Below the pieces are notes generated by a model. It worked only from the letters and a program-made list of their open reading frames with translations, had not been told where the DNA came from and did not search any database. Source: CAZVUW01 sp964629825 (GTDB lineage Bacteria > Actinomycetota > Nitriliruptoria > Euzebyales > Egibacteraceae). Taken from it: 26,904 bases of DNA. Both the position numbers and the translations under genes were made by a program. Where the stretch lies: positions 1 through 26,904 of the forward strand of contig CAZVUW010000037.1 in NCBI GenBank assembly GCA_964629825.1, given 5' to 3'. Positions 1-7,533 of the stretch are shown one piece after another. Position 1 is the stretch's first letter, and every line of letters starts with the position of its first letter.

Positions 1-964
1 ACTCGAAGGCGCCGCGGCCCATCGCCACGACCAGGGCGTCGGCCTCGGCCGAGGGGTGGGCCAGGATGAAGTCCTTGCCGCCGGTCTCGCCGACCAGCCG
101 CGGGTAGCCGCGGGAGGTGGAGATGCGCTCGCCGACGGTCCGCCAGATGCCCTTGAACACCTCGGTGGAGCCGGTGAAGTGCAGGCCGGCGAAGTCGCGG
201 TGGCCGGTCGCCACGTCGACCGTCATCGCGCCGTCGCCGTGGACCAGGTTGATGACCCCCGGCGGCAGGCCGGCGGCCTCGAACAGCTCCAGGGTGTGGT
301 GGGCGGCCAGGGCCTGCTTCTCGGACGGCTTCCACACCACGACGTTGCCCATGAGGGCCGGGGCCGTGGGCAGGTTGGCCGCGATCGAGGTGAAGTTGAA
401 CGGCGACAGCGCCAGCACGAAGCCCTCGAGCGGCCGGTAGTCCATGCGGTTCCACATGCCCGCGCCCGACTCCGGCTGCTGGGAGTAGATCTCCTCGGCG
501 TAGCGGACGTTGTAGCGGAGGAAGTCGATCAGCTCGCAGGCCGCGTCGATCTCGGACTGGAAGACCGACTTCGACTGGCCGTGCATCGTCGCGGCGTTGA
601 TCGTGTCGCGCCACGGGCCGGCCAGCAGGTCGGCCATGCGCAGGAAGACGGCGGCGCGCTCCTCCCACGGCAGCGCGGCCCAGTCGCGGGCGGCGGCCAG
701 GGCCGCGTCGATCGCGCGCTCGACATGGGTCCGGTCGGCGGCGTGGACGTCGGCGAGGACCTGCTCGTGGCGGTGCGGGGCACGCACCTGGAACTGGGTG
801 CCGCTGGTGACCCGCTCGCCTCCGATGACCATGGGCGCCTCGACGCGCTCGTCGGCCATGGTCTTGAGCCGAGCCTCGAGCGAGGCGCGCTCAGAGCTGC
901 CGGGTGCGTACGCGCGGACGGGCTCGTTGCGGGGGATTGGGACGGCGAACCTGCCGGTGACCAT
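1..964 (-). CDS. pruA: delta-1-pyrroline-5-carboxylate dehydrogenase, 5' part only
   Basis: Oxidises glutamate-gamma-semialdehyde/P5C to glutamate with NAD+, the second step of proline catabolism. The minus-strand reading is open from an ATG at 964 to the window edge (321 codons; the family is about 530-545 residues). It shows the P5CDH-type aldehyde dehydrogenase fold: a Rossmann-side stretch with SPFNFTSIAANLPTAPALMG and VVVWKPSEKQ, then FTGSTEVFKGIW, then GETGGKDF carrying the general-base Glu. The window ends at GRGAFE, which in this family sits a few residues before the catalytic Cys, so the nucleophile itself is not visible. A GGAG lies 8 nt before the ATG, which supports this start. 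A TAAGGT hexamer (1014-1009, minus) could be a -10 box. The unknown gene upstream reads the same way with a 68-bp gap. Family assignment is secure; the C-terminus is unseen. Confidence 0.93.
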   Translation of the reverse strand, partial: MVTGRFAVPIPRNEPVRAYAPGSSERASLEARLKTMADERVEAPMVIGGERVTSGTQFQVRAPHRHEQVLADVHAADRTHVERAIDAALAAARDWAALPWEERAAVFLRMADLLAGPWRDTINAATMHGQSKSVFQSEIDAACELIDFLRYNVRYAEEIYSQQPESGAGMWNRMDYRPLEGFVLALSPFNFTSIAANLPTAPALMGNVVVWKPSEKQALAAHHTLELFEAAGLPPGVINLVHGDGAMTVDVATGHRDFAGLHFTGSTEVFKGIWRTVGERISTSRGYPRLVGETGGKDFILAHPSAEADALVVAMGRGAFE

Positions 965-1032
965 TGGGGCGCTCCATTGGGGGTCGAAGAACTTCTGGTG
1001 CGCCCCGCACCTTACCTTGCGTGCGACCCCTC

Positions 1033-1440
1033 CTAGGACGCGGCCCGGGCCTCCAGCGACTCGACCGAGTAGACCGCCTCGTCGATCAGCTGGTCCATGC
1101 GGCGGGCCAGCAGCGAGCAGACGCGCTGGCGCAGGCTCCAAGCCATGCTCGTGACCAGCCCGCGCTCGAGGCTGCCGGCCACCAGGCCGCAGTATGAGTA
1201 GGCGGTGATGAGCTCGCCGGCGGCCATCGGGTTGTGCCGGCGCACCGTGCCGATCAGCTCCAGCCAGAGCGGGTGGCTGCTGTCGTGCATCTCCAGGATG
1301 GTCGTGACCACGGCGGGATCCTCCGAGTGCTCGAGCCCGTGGGTCAGCCAGCGCGCCTGCGATCGGAGGAAGTCGCTGGCCAGCCCGGCGTCCAGCACGC
1401 GGGCGGGCTCGTCGGCGGAGATGGGGAGCGTCGTGGTCAT
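1033..1440 (-). CDS. hypothetical helical protein upstream of pruA
   Basis: 135 residues, starting MTTTLPISADEPARVLDAGL. An AGGA lies 4 nt before the ATG, slightly close but usable. The reading frame stays open further upstream to 1872 opposite mutM, but that extension is shadow. The protein looks largely alpha-helical, with no signal peptide or membrane segment. It is rich in Leu, Ala, Glu and Arg, has scattered His (THGLEHSED, EMHDSSHPLW) and ends in a charged helix (RRMDQLIDEAVYSVESLEARAAS). I do not recognise a family. It is probably co-transcribed with pruA, in the place where many actinobacteria carry proline dehydrogenase, but it has no resemblance to that enzyme. A role in proline metabolism is suggested only by position. 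Confidence 0.7.
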   Translation of the reverse strand: MTTTLPISADEPARVLDAGLASDFLRSQARWLTHGLEHSEDPAVVTTILEMHDSSHPLWLELIGTVRRHNPMAAGELITAYSYCGLVAGSLERGLVTSMAWSLRQRVCSLLARRMDQLIDEAVYSVESLEARAAS

Positions 1441-1587
1441 GGCATCCTGCTTGGGAAGTCGTGGTCGGTTTCGTTGCTGCGTTCTTTCGGCACTCACGGT
1501 GCTGCGCTTCACTCTGCGTGATGAAGATGACCCGAATGGCCTATATGGGGACCATTCCCCGATGTCCGATGCCTGCGGAGGCGTGAG
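1441..1587. promoter_or_regulatory. divergent intergenic region with inverted repeat
   Basis: This 147-bp stretch separates two divergent genes and must carry both promoters. It holds an inverted repeat GGGGA-CCAT-TCCCC at 1547-1560, directly next to a TATATG sequence (1543-1548) that could serve as a -10 box for mutM. A repressor bound there would block RNA polymerase. The mutM ribosome site GGAGG is at 1577-1581. The operator role is inference from symmetry and position only. Confidence 0.35.
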
Positions 1588-2391
1588 GTGCCCGAGCTGC
1601 CGGAAGTGGAGAGCGTCCGTCGCCAGCTCGCGCCCCGCTTGGAGGGCCGGCGCATCGAGCGGGTGGAGTTCGTGCCGCAGGAGCGGTTCCTCGACCTCGA
1701 GACCGCGCAGGGCCGCACCGTCGAGTCGCTCCGGCGGCGCGGCAAGTACCTGATCGGCGCGCTCGACGACGACCGTGAGCTGGTGATGCACCTGGGCATG
1801 ACCGGGTCGTTCCGGTTCCGCGGCGGACCGGACGGCTGGGTGCCGGACGCCTACGTGCGCGCGACCTTCCACCTCGACGACGGGATCCTCGACTACCGCG
1901 ACGTCCGGCGTTTCGGTCGTCTCAGCGTCGTGGACGCCGGGGACTACAGCGCGATCCCAACCCTGCAGGCCCTCGGCCCCGAGCCCCTGTCGGACGACTT
2001 CGACCCCGACCGCTTCTCCGCCGACCTCGCGCGCACGCGCGCACCGGTGAAGGTCGCCCTGCTGGGTCAGCGACTGGTGGCGGGCGTCGGGAACATCTAT
2101 GCCGACGAGGCCCTGTGGCGCGCGCGCATCAGCCCGTACTCACGCCGGGTTGGCCGGGGGCGGGCGCACGCCCTGTGGCAGGCCATCCGCGAGGTGCTGG
2201 CCGAGTCGATCGAGCGCGAGGGCACGACCTTCCGCGACTACCAGATGGTCAACGGCGGGGCCGGGCGCAACGCCGACTTCCTGGTCGCCTACGGGCAGGC
2301 GGGGCGGCCGTGCCCGCGCTGCGGGACCCCGCTGTCCAAGGTGGTCCTAGGTGGGCGCGGAACGACCTATTGCCGCCGCTGCCAGCGCTGA
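1588..2391 (+). CDS. mutM: formamidopyrimidine-DNA glycosylase (Fpg/MutM)
   Basis: Bifunctional base-excision repair enzyme that removes 8-oxoguanine and formamidopyrimidines and nicks the abasic site. The GTG start gives MPELPEVESVRRQL: Pro2 is the Schiff-base nucleophile and Glu3 the acid. GGAGG lies 6 nt upstream. The RRGKYLIGAL segment carries the conserved Lys of the N-terminal lobe, and GVGNIYADEALWRARISP is the helix-two-turn-helix. The C-terminus has the four-Cys zinc finger (CPRCG ... YCRRCQ). At 267 residues it is close to the usual 270. It stands alone: its 3' end faces clpP with 34 bp between the stop codons. All key residues are present. Confidence 0.95.
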   Translation: MPELPEVESVRRQLAPRLEGRRIERVEFVPQERFLDLETAQGRTVESLRRRGKYLIGALDDDRELVMHLGMTGSFRFRGGPDGWVPDAYVRATFHLDDGILDYRDVRRFGRLSVVDAGDYSAIPTLQALGPEPLSDDFDPDRFSADLARTRAPVKVALLGQRLVAGVGNIYADEALWRARISPYSRRVGRGRAHALWQAIREVLAESIEREGTTFRDYQMVNGGAGRNADFLVAYGQAGRPCPRCGTPLSKVVLGGRGTTYCRRCQR

Positions 2392-2425
2392 GGCGCGGCT
2401 CGGCGCCCTGCGACCCTCGCCCCGA

Positions 2426-2989
2426 CTAGATCCCGCCGGTGCGGCGGACCTCGTCGATCGCGCCGTACTCGACCGCCTGCTCGGCGCTGAGCCAGAAGTC
2501 GCGGTCGGTGTCCTTGCGGATCTTCTCGATCGGCTGACCGGTCCGCTCCGCGAGGATCTCGTTCAGGCGCTCGCGCAGGTAGGCGATCTGCTGGGCCTGG
2601 ATCTGGATGTCGGTCGCCTGACCGCGCGCGCCACCGAGGGGCTGGTGGAACATGATCCGCGCGTTCGGCGTCGCGGCGCGGTGACCCGAGGGCGTGGCCA
2701 GGAGGAAGGCCGCCGCCGAGGCCGCCATCCCGACGCACACCGTGTTGACCTTCGCCCGCATGAGGTGGATGACGTCGTAGATCGCGAACATGCCGGACAC
2801 GAGCCCGCCGGGGGAGTTGATGTAGAGGGTGACGTCCTCGTCGCCCTCGGCGTCGAGCGCCATCAGCTGCGCGACGAGCGTGTCGGCGACGGTGTCCTCG
2901 ATGGGGCCGCGCAGGTACAGCTTGCGCTTCTCGAACAGCGACTTGAAGACGTTCGCCTCGATCAGGTTCTCGAGGGGGTTGTCCGACAT
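2426..2989 (-). CDS. clpP: ATP-dependent Clp protease proteolytic subunit
   Basis: Serine peptidase that forms the barrel chamber of ClpXP/ClpCP and degrades unfolded or tagged proteins in the cytoplasm. From MSDNPLENLIEANVF it is 187 residues. The catalytic triad is Ser91 in GMAASAAAFLL, His115 in PNARIMFHQP and, by alignment, Asp164 in TDRDFWLSAEQA. The Gly-rich oxyanion strand is INSPGG. AAGGA lies 8 nt before this ATG. An in-frame GTG five codons upstream (3004) also has an AGGAAGG, so the start is not settled. The nucleophile elbow reads GMAAS where GQAAS is commoner. No clpX and no second clpP adjoin it, although actinobacteria often have paired clpP genes. A TAGGCT (minus, 3066-3061) may be its -10 box. 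Confidence 0.93.
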   Translation of the reverse strand: MSDNPLENLIEANVFKSLFEKRKLYLRGPIEDTVADTLVAQLMALDAEGDEDVTLYINSPGGLVSGMFAIYDVIHLMRAKVNTVCVGMAASAAAFLLATPSGHRAATPNARIMFHQPLGGARGQATDIQIQAQQIAYLRERLNEILAERTGQPIEKIRKDTDRDFWLSAEQAVEYGAIDEVRRTGGI

Positions 2990-3004
2990 GCGCAGATCCT
3001 TCAC

Positions 3005-3316
3005 GTCGTGCGGCCTTCCTGCTCCGGAGGGTCGATCGCCGGCCTGACCGGCAACGGCACAGCCTACCAGCGGCGCTCCCCGGGCTATCGGCGGGCATCT
3101 GTTGCCTGCACGCGCGCGGTGAGCGCATCAGCACTGCCCGTGAAACCCTTGACGCCGCTGCCGCCAGCGCGAAACACTTTCCGGCGGGACGCCCCACCTT
3201 GTGGTGGCGCAACGCCGGGCGTCGCCAGCGGGAGCGACCATCAGGGCAGCACCCGCCCAGCGAGGGGACCAGCCCACGCAGGCGTGCCATCTCGGGCACC
3301 GGGCAGGAGGGACACC
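3005..3316. promoter_or_regulatory. clpP / iclR divergent intergenic region
   Basis: 312 bp with no convincing small gene. On the plus strand a TTGACG (3149-3154) lies 18 nt before AACACT (3173-3178), a reasonable -35/-10 pair for the regulator. On the minus strand TAGGCT (3066-3061) fits the TAnnnT -10 form for clpP, without a recognisable -35. I looked for a ClgR-type operator for clpP and saw none that convinced. The regulator's SD, AGGAGG, is at about 3305-3310. Confidence 0.35.
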
Positions 3317-4081
3317 GTGTCGACAGCAACGGCGGCGTCCAACGGATCACGCACGCTGGGCCGCGGGCTAGCGGTTCTGCGCGCCCTGGGCGCCACACCG
3401 GACGGTGCCACCGTCGCGGAGCTGTCCAATGCGACAGACCTCGACCGCGCGGTGCTGTATCGGCTGCTGGACACCCTGGCCGACTGCGGATTCGTCGTTC
3501 GTGACCATGACACACGCCGGTTCCACCTCGGCGTAGCACTCGTAGAGCTTGGCGCGCGCGCCAGCCGGGGGCTCGAGGTCCGGCGCATGGCGCTGCCGGG
3601 CATGCGAGCCCTGATGGAGCAGGTGCGCGAGGCCGTCTGCCTGGCGGTGCGGGACCGCAACGACGTCGTCGTCGTCGACCGCGTCGAGCCGCCGGGGCTG
3701 TTCGTGCGGGTCGGCTATCACGTCGGCTTCCGCCACCCGCTGGCCGTCGGGGCGCACGGGCGGGCGCTGCTGGCCGAGCTCGACGCCGAGGATCGCCGGC
3801 CCTTCATCGCACGGCACCCGGCCCTGGGTCCCGAGCTGGAGGCGACGCGGGCGCGCGGCTACGGCCTGTCCGCGGACGAGCTCGAGCGCGGAGCCGCAGG
3901 AGTCGCGGCCCCGGTCCTCGACCGCAACGGCCGCGCGATCGCCAGCGTGGGGGTCGTCGCGCCGTCGCCGCGCCTGACCGATCCGGCCGGCCTCGGTCCG
4001 CGGGTGCGCAGCCTGGCGCTGGAGGTCTCCCGGCGGCTGGGCTACACGGGCGCGCCGGAGCTCGCCCGACCGCTGCGCTGA
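3317..4081 (+). CDS. IclR-family transcriptional regulator
   Basis: 254 residues from a GTG with AGGAGG 6 nt upstream; the frame is open much further upstream, but only this start has an SD and family homology. N-terminal winged helix-turn-helix at about residues 12-70 (SRTLGRGLAVLRALGATPDG, then AELSNATDLDRAVLYRLLDTL, with the wing at FVVRDHDTRRFHLG). The C-terminal IclR effector domain follows (LPGMRALMEQVREAVCLAVR, VGYHVGFRHPLAVGAHGRAL, RGYGLSADELERGAAGVAAPV, AIASVGVVAPSPRL). The family binds small carboxylates or aromatics and usually represses or activates catabolic genes. No obvious catabolic target adjoins it, so the ligand cannot be assigned. It is divergent from clpP and convergent with the following gene. 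Confidence 0.9.
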   Translation: MSTATAASNGSRTLGRGLAVLRALGATPDGATVAELSNATDLDRAVLYRLLDTLADCGFVVRDHDTRRFHLGVALVELGARASRGLEVRRMALPGMRALMEQVREAVCLAVRDRNDVVVVDRVEPPGLFVRVGYHVGFRHPLAVGAHGRALLAELDAEDRRPFIARHPALGPELEATRARGYGLSADELERGAAGVAAPVLDRNGRAIASVGVVAPSPRLTDPAGLGPRVRSLALEVSRRLGYTGAPELARPLR

Positions 4082-4090
4082 GCCGCATTC

Positions 4091-4115
4091 AGCGGCCGGA
4101 CGCCCAGGGGCCGCT
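4091..4115. terminator. possible hairpin between convergent genes
   Basis: AGCGGCC (4091-4097) and GGCCGCT (4109-4115) form a 7-bp all-matching stem with an 11-nt loop, just after the IclR gene stop and before the stop of the convergent gene. There is no T tract on either strand, so it is at best a weak or Rho-assisted terminator. Confidence 0.3.
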
Positions 4116-4139
4116 CGGGTCGGGGCAGCCGTCCCTGGC

Positions 4140-5717
4140 TCAGCCGGTGAGCACCCGGAACAGGGTCTGACCCGCCCACAGACCGCCGACGATCACCACC
4201 GCGATCAGCAGCAGCACGCCCAGGGCCTGCATCAGCCGACTCAGCCCGGAGCGCTCGTCGGCCTCGTCGTACTCGTCGTGGCCGTACGCGTGCGCGCCGC
4301 CGGTGACGCGCGGGTACTCCCCCGAGCGCTCGTCGGGGAAGGCGTCATCCGACCAGTCCGACCATTCGTCCTCTTGGCCCTGCAGCTCCTCGCGCAGGTC
4401 GGCGAACGGGTCGTCCGGGTCGATCTCGGGGTCGCGACGCGGCTGGGCGCTGCGCAGCTCGGCATAGGGGTCGGCCGCGGGTGAGCTCGGGCCCGACGGC
4501 CCGGCGACGGGGGAGAGGTCCTCGGTGGACTCGCCGACCCGGTGCGGGGGCTCGTCGTCGAGGTCGCGCAGCGCCGAGGGCAGCGGCGGGGCGCCGATGC
4601 CGCCAGTGTCCAACGCCGAGTCGGCGGACTGCTCCGGGGCCGCCGACTCCACCGGGGGGCCGGCCGGGGGCTGGTCGGCCTCGGCCGGGGCATCGGCGCC
4701 CACGGGCGCGGCCGCCGCGGGCTCGGCCGGTGGCGCGGGCTCCTCGGTCGGCTGCCACGGGCTGGGCTCGGAGGACGGCAGGTCGGACGGCCGCCAGGGG
4801 CTGGTGTCGTCCAAGCGCGGCTCCGAGGGTGGAGCGGCTGCGGCACCACCTGCGGCACCGCCGACGGCGCCAGCAGCCGCACCGGCCGCCCCGGCAGCGC
4901 CCTCATCCGGCGCCGCCGTGTCGTGGTCCAGGGCCGAGCCCTGCGTCGGGGCAGCGGGCGCGGCAGCAGCCGGCGCGGCCGCCCCCTCGGTCGACAGGCC
5001 CGTCAGCACCGCCGCCACGATCCGCGCGCCCAGGTCCGGGGTGGGCGGCAGGCCCTCGATCCGGCGGCGACCGCGCCGCAGCGTCTGAAGCTGGGCGCCG
5101 CGATCCCGGTCGGCGGTCAGCTCCTTCTCCAGCGCGGAGCCCTCGTCGGCCTCGAGCAGCCCGAGGACCAGATCACCGACCCGGGGGTCCAGCTCCCAGC
5201 GCTCGTCCGTGCCGGCGTCGGGGTCGGCGAGCACGCGCAGGGCCCGCACCAGCCGCTCGGCGGCGCCGCTGCCCTGCTCGGAGCTGGGCACGCCGCAGTC
5301 GTGCGCCCGCAGCAGGGTGGCGCGGTCCTCCTCGTCCAGGGCGGCTAGGGCTCGCTCCGTCGTGTCCAGGTAGGACGGCTTGGGGTCGGGCAGGCCCGAG
5401 GCGATCGTCAGCACCGAGGGCACGGCCGGCGCCGCCCCGGTGTCGCGCAGATGCGCCACGCCGAGGGACCAGGTGCTCGACCGGACCCAGCGCTCCAGCG
5501 GTCCGGCGTGCGGCGGGTCCTCCCACAGACGGCCGTAGACCGCCACCAGGAGCGAGTCGAGCTCCGCGGTCGGCAGCAGCCGACGGGCGATCGCGTGCGC
5601 CACGGGCAGCGTGCGGCTGCAAGCCTCCGCCAGCGCCAGGGGATCGCGCCGCCCCAGCGCCTCGAGCAGCGCCGCTTCGGAGCTGCGACGGTGCGAAGGC
5701 AGGTCAGATCTCAGCAC
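4140..5717 (-). CDS. membrane-anchored protein with sigma-like and anti-sigma-like segments
   Basis: 525 residues from a GTG with AAAGG 9 nt upstream. Residues 25-92 read like a worn ECF sigma region 2 (DPLALAEACSR, AELDSLLVAVYGRLWED, LERWVRSSTWSLGVAHLRD). Residues 121-163 resemble region 4 with part of the helix-turn-helix lost (ERALAALDEEDRATLL then AAERLVRALRVL). Residues 178-240 resemble the N-terminal segment of RskA-like anti-sigma factors (VGDLVLGLLEADEGSALEKE) but lack the His/Cys zinc ligands. A long Pro/Ala/Glu/Asp-rich disordered stretch follows (about 245-490), then one transmembrane helix (about 499-520) at the extreme C-terminus. The topology would leave the bulk in the cytoplasm, tail-anchored. 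These homologies are my reading of pattern and order, not a database result. It could be a regulator that binds another sigma factor, or simply an uncharacterised actinobacterial membrane protein. Confidence 0.75.
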   Translation of the reverse strand: MLRSDLPSHRRSSEAALLEALGRRDPLALAEACSRTLPVAHAIARRLLPTAELDSLLVAVYGRLWEDPPHAGPLERWVRSSTWSLGVAHLRDTGAAPAVPSVLTIASGLPDPKPSYLDTTERALAALDEEDRATLLRAHDCGVPSSEQGSGAAERLVRALRVLADPDAGTDERWELDPRVGDLVLGLLEADEGSALEKELTADRDRGAQLQTLRRGRRRIEGLPPTPDLGARIVAAVLTGLSTEGAAAPAAAAPAAPTQGSALDHDTAAPDEGAAGAAGAAAGAVGGAAGGAAAAPPSEPRLDDTSPWRPSDLPSSEPSPWQPTEEPAPPAEPAAAAPVGADAPAEADQPPAGPPVESAAPEQSADSALDTGGIGAPPLPSALRDLDDEPPHRVGESTEDLSPVAGPSGPSSPAADPYAELRSAQPRRDPEIDPDDPFADLREELQGQEDEWSDWSDDAFPDERSGEYPRVTGGAHAYGHDEYDEADERSGLSRLMQALGVLLLIAVVIVGGLWAGQTLFRVLTG

Positions 5718-5791
5718 GCGCGGTTGCCTTTCTCCTCGGCGACAGTGCGCTCGCGGGCCGCCGCGAGCGGGGAGGACTGCCCTCCGCCAGC

Positions 5792-7408
5792 CTAGACATC
5801 GTCGGACCTCGTCCGCGCCACGCGCAGCCGGCGCCCCTCCCAGGCGGGGTCGGCCGTCGGGTGGTCGGCACGCCAGTGCACACCGCGCGTCTCCTCGCGG
5901 AGCTTGGCCGAGCCGACGATGAGCCGGCCGGTGGTGACCATGTTGGCAACCTCGATGGCATCCCGGTCCGGGTGCGGCGCCGGCCCCAGGGCCTGCTCAG
6001 CGGCGCGCAGCGCGACCTCGGCGCGCGCCAGCGATGCGGCGTCGCGCAGCGGCCCTGCCCCGTCGGTCATGGCAACGCGCAGGTCGGCCCGGATCTGCTG
6101 GAGAGCCCGCGCGGACGGTCCGCTGCGCGCCAGCAGCGGCGGCTCCGGGTCCGCTACCGGGCGCGGGCGCTTGCGCTCCCGATCGGCCGCGATGGCCAGG
6201 GCCGCGCGGTGGCCGAACACGCAGGACTGGGCGAGCGAGTTCCCCGCCAGGCGGTTGGCGCCGTGCACGCCCGTGCACGCGACCTCGCCCGCTGCCCACA
6301 GGCCCGGCAGGCTGGTGGCCGCGTCCAGGTCGGTGGCCACGCCCCCGATCATGTAGTGCTCCGCCGGCTCCACCGGGACCGGCTCCGAGGCCAGGTCGTA
6401 GCCGAGGCTCCGCGCCCCGGCGAGGACGGTCGGGAACTCCCGCTCGAGCAGCTCCCGCCCCAGGCGGGTGGCGTCGAGCCAGGCCCCGCCCGGCTGCTCG
6501 AGGATGCCCCTGGCCACGATGTGGCGCGGGGCGAGCTCGGCGTCGGGGTGCAGCTCGGTCATGAACCGCCGCCCGTCGGCGTCGACCAGAGTCGCGCCGG
6601 CGCCGCGCAGGGCCTCGGTCAGCAGCAGCCGCCAGAAGTCGCTGCCGTCGCCGCGCAGGCCGGTGGGGTGGAACTGGACGAACTCCATGTCCAGCAACGC
6701 GGCGCCGGCCTCGTACGCCAGCGCGACGCCATCGCCAGTCGCGCCCGCGCGGTTGGTCGTGGCCGCGTACAGCCCGCCGCAGCCCCCCGTGGCCAAGACG
6801 ACGGCATCCGCGTGGATGAGGGTGAGCCCGCCCTCCTGGGCCGGGCCGGTCGGGGACGCTTCGAGCTCGTCGAGCACCGCCCACACCCCGACGGCGCGGC
6901 CTTCGGCGGTGGCGATGCGACAGGCGACCCCCTGTATCCGCTGGAGGACGCCGGTGGCGGCCTGCCGCAGAGCGCGGAAGATCTCGGCGCCGGTGGCGTC
7001 CGCACGGCGGACGCTGCGAGCGGCGTGCTGGCCGCCCTCGAGGGCGAGGTCGAAGCTGCCGTCGGGGTGGCGGTCGAAACGCGCCCCGCGCGCGACCAGA
7101 TCCCTGACCCGCTCGGGGGCCTCCTGGGTGACCGCGCGCACCGCGTTCACATCGCACAGCCCGTCGCCGGCGCGCAGGGTGTCGGCCGCATGCAGCCGGG
7201 GCGAGTCGTCGCTGCCGACCGCAGCCGCCATCCCGCCCTGCGCGAGCGGTGTCGAGCCCGACGACCCGATCGAGCCCTTGTCCAGCACGATGATGTCGAT
7301 TCCCGGCACGAGGTCGGCCAGGTCCAGCGCTGCCACCAGCCCGGCGACCCCGGCGCCGACGACCACGACGTCGACGCGGAGCTCGGCCCCGATGGGTTGT
7401 GCTGCCAC
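5792..7408 (-). CDS. nadB: L-aspartate oxidase
   Basis: FAD enzyme that converts L-aspartate to iminoaspartate, the first step of de novo NAD synthesis. 538 residues from a GTG at 7408, chosen because AGGAGG lies 5 nt before it; ATGs further upstream (7435, 7453) lack this. N-terminal FAD-binding site VVVVGAGVAGLVAALDLA, then IGSSGSTPLAQGGMAAAVG, ATGGCGGLYAATTNRAGATG, the active-site region EFVQFHPTGL, the C-terminal FAD segment GLWAAGEVACTGVHGANRLA with GNSLAQSCVFGHRAA, and the succinate dehydrogenase-like helical tail. Length is normal. The usual partners nadA and nadC are absent from the flanks, so quinolinate synthesis must be encoded elsewhere. It is divergent from the F420:NADPH oxidoreductase gene. 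Confidence 0.94.
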   Translation of the reverse strand: MAAQPIGAELRVDVVVVGAGVAGLVAALDLADLVPGIDIIVLDKGSIGSSGSTPLAQGGMAAAVGSDDSPRLHAADTLRAGDGLCDVNAVRAVTQEAPERVRDLVARGARFDRHPDGSFDLALEGGQHAARSVRRADATGAEIFRALRQAATGVLQRIQGVACRIATAEGRAVGVWAVLDELEASPTGPAQEGGLTLIHADAVVLATGGCGGLYAATTNRAGATGDGVALAYEAGAALLDMEFVQFHPTGLRGDGSDFWRLLLTEALRGAGATLVDADGRRFMTELHPDAELAPRHIVARGILEQPGGAWLDATRLGRELLEREFPTVLAGARSLGYDLASEPVPVEPAEHYMIGGVATDLDAATSLPGLWAAGEVACTGVHGANRLAGNSLAQSCVFGHRAALAIAADRERKRPRPVADPEPPLLARSGPSARALQQIRADLRVAMTDGAGPLRDAASLARAEVALRAAEQALGPAPHPDRDAIEVANMVTTGRLIVGSAKLREETRGVHWRADHPTADPAWEGRRLRVARTRSDDV

Positions 7409-7533
7409 GACGACCTCCTGAGCGCGTCGGCCCATGGTGACCGCAGGGTGCAACGGCGCGCAAAGCGCTTGCGCTGTCCCAACGGCCCATCGACGTCTGA
7501 ACGGTGCTGCCCGCTGCGATACCGTCCCGGCCC
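7409..7533. promoter_or_regulatory. nadB / npdG divergent control region
   Basis: The region contains an inverted repeat GCGCAA-(5 nt)-TTGCGC at 7458-7474, a possible operator for either gene. On the plus strand TACCGT (7520-7525) fits the TAnnnT -10 form and ends 8 nt before the ATG at 7534. No SD lies in between, which is the arrangement expected for a leaderless transcript. The nadB SD (AGGAGG, minus strand) is at about 7419-7414. Protein binding is not shown by the sequence. Confidence 0.4.

Noticed and set aside
56..1036. Long plus-strand open frame across the first kilobase
   Set aside because: It is the antisense shadow of pruA: low-complexity Arg/Gly/Ala/Val sequence with no family features, while the minus strand reads a clear aldehyde dehydrogenase.
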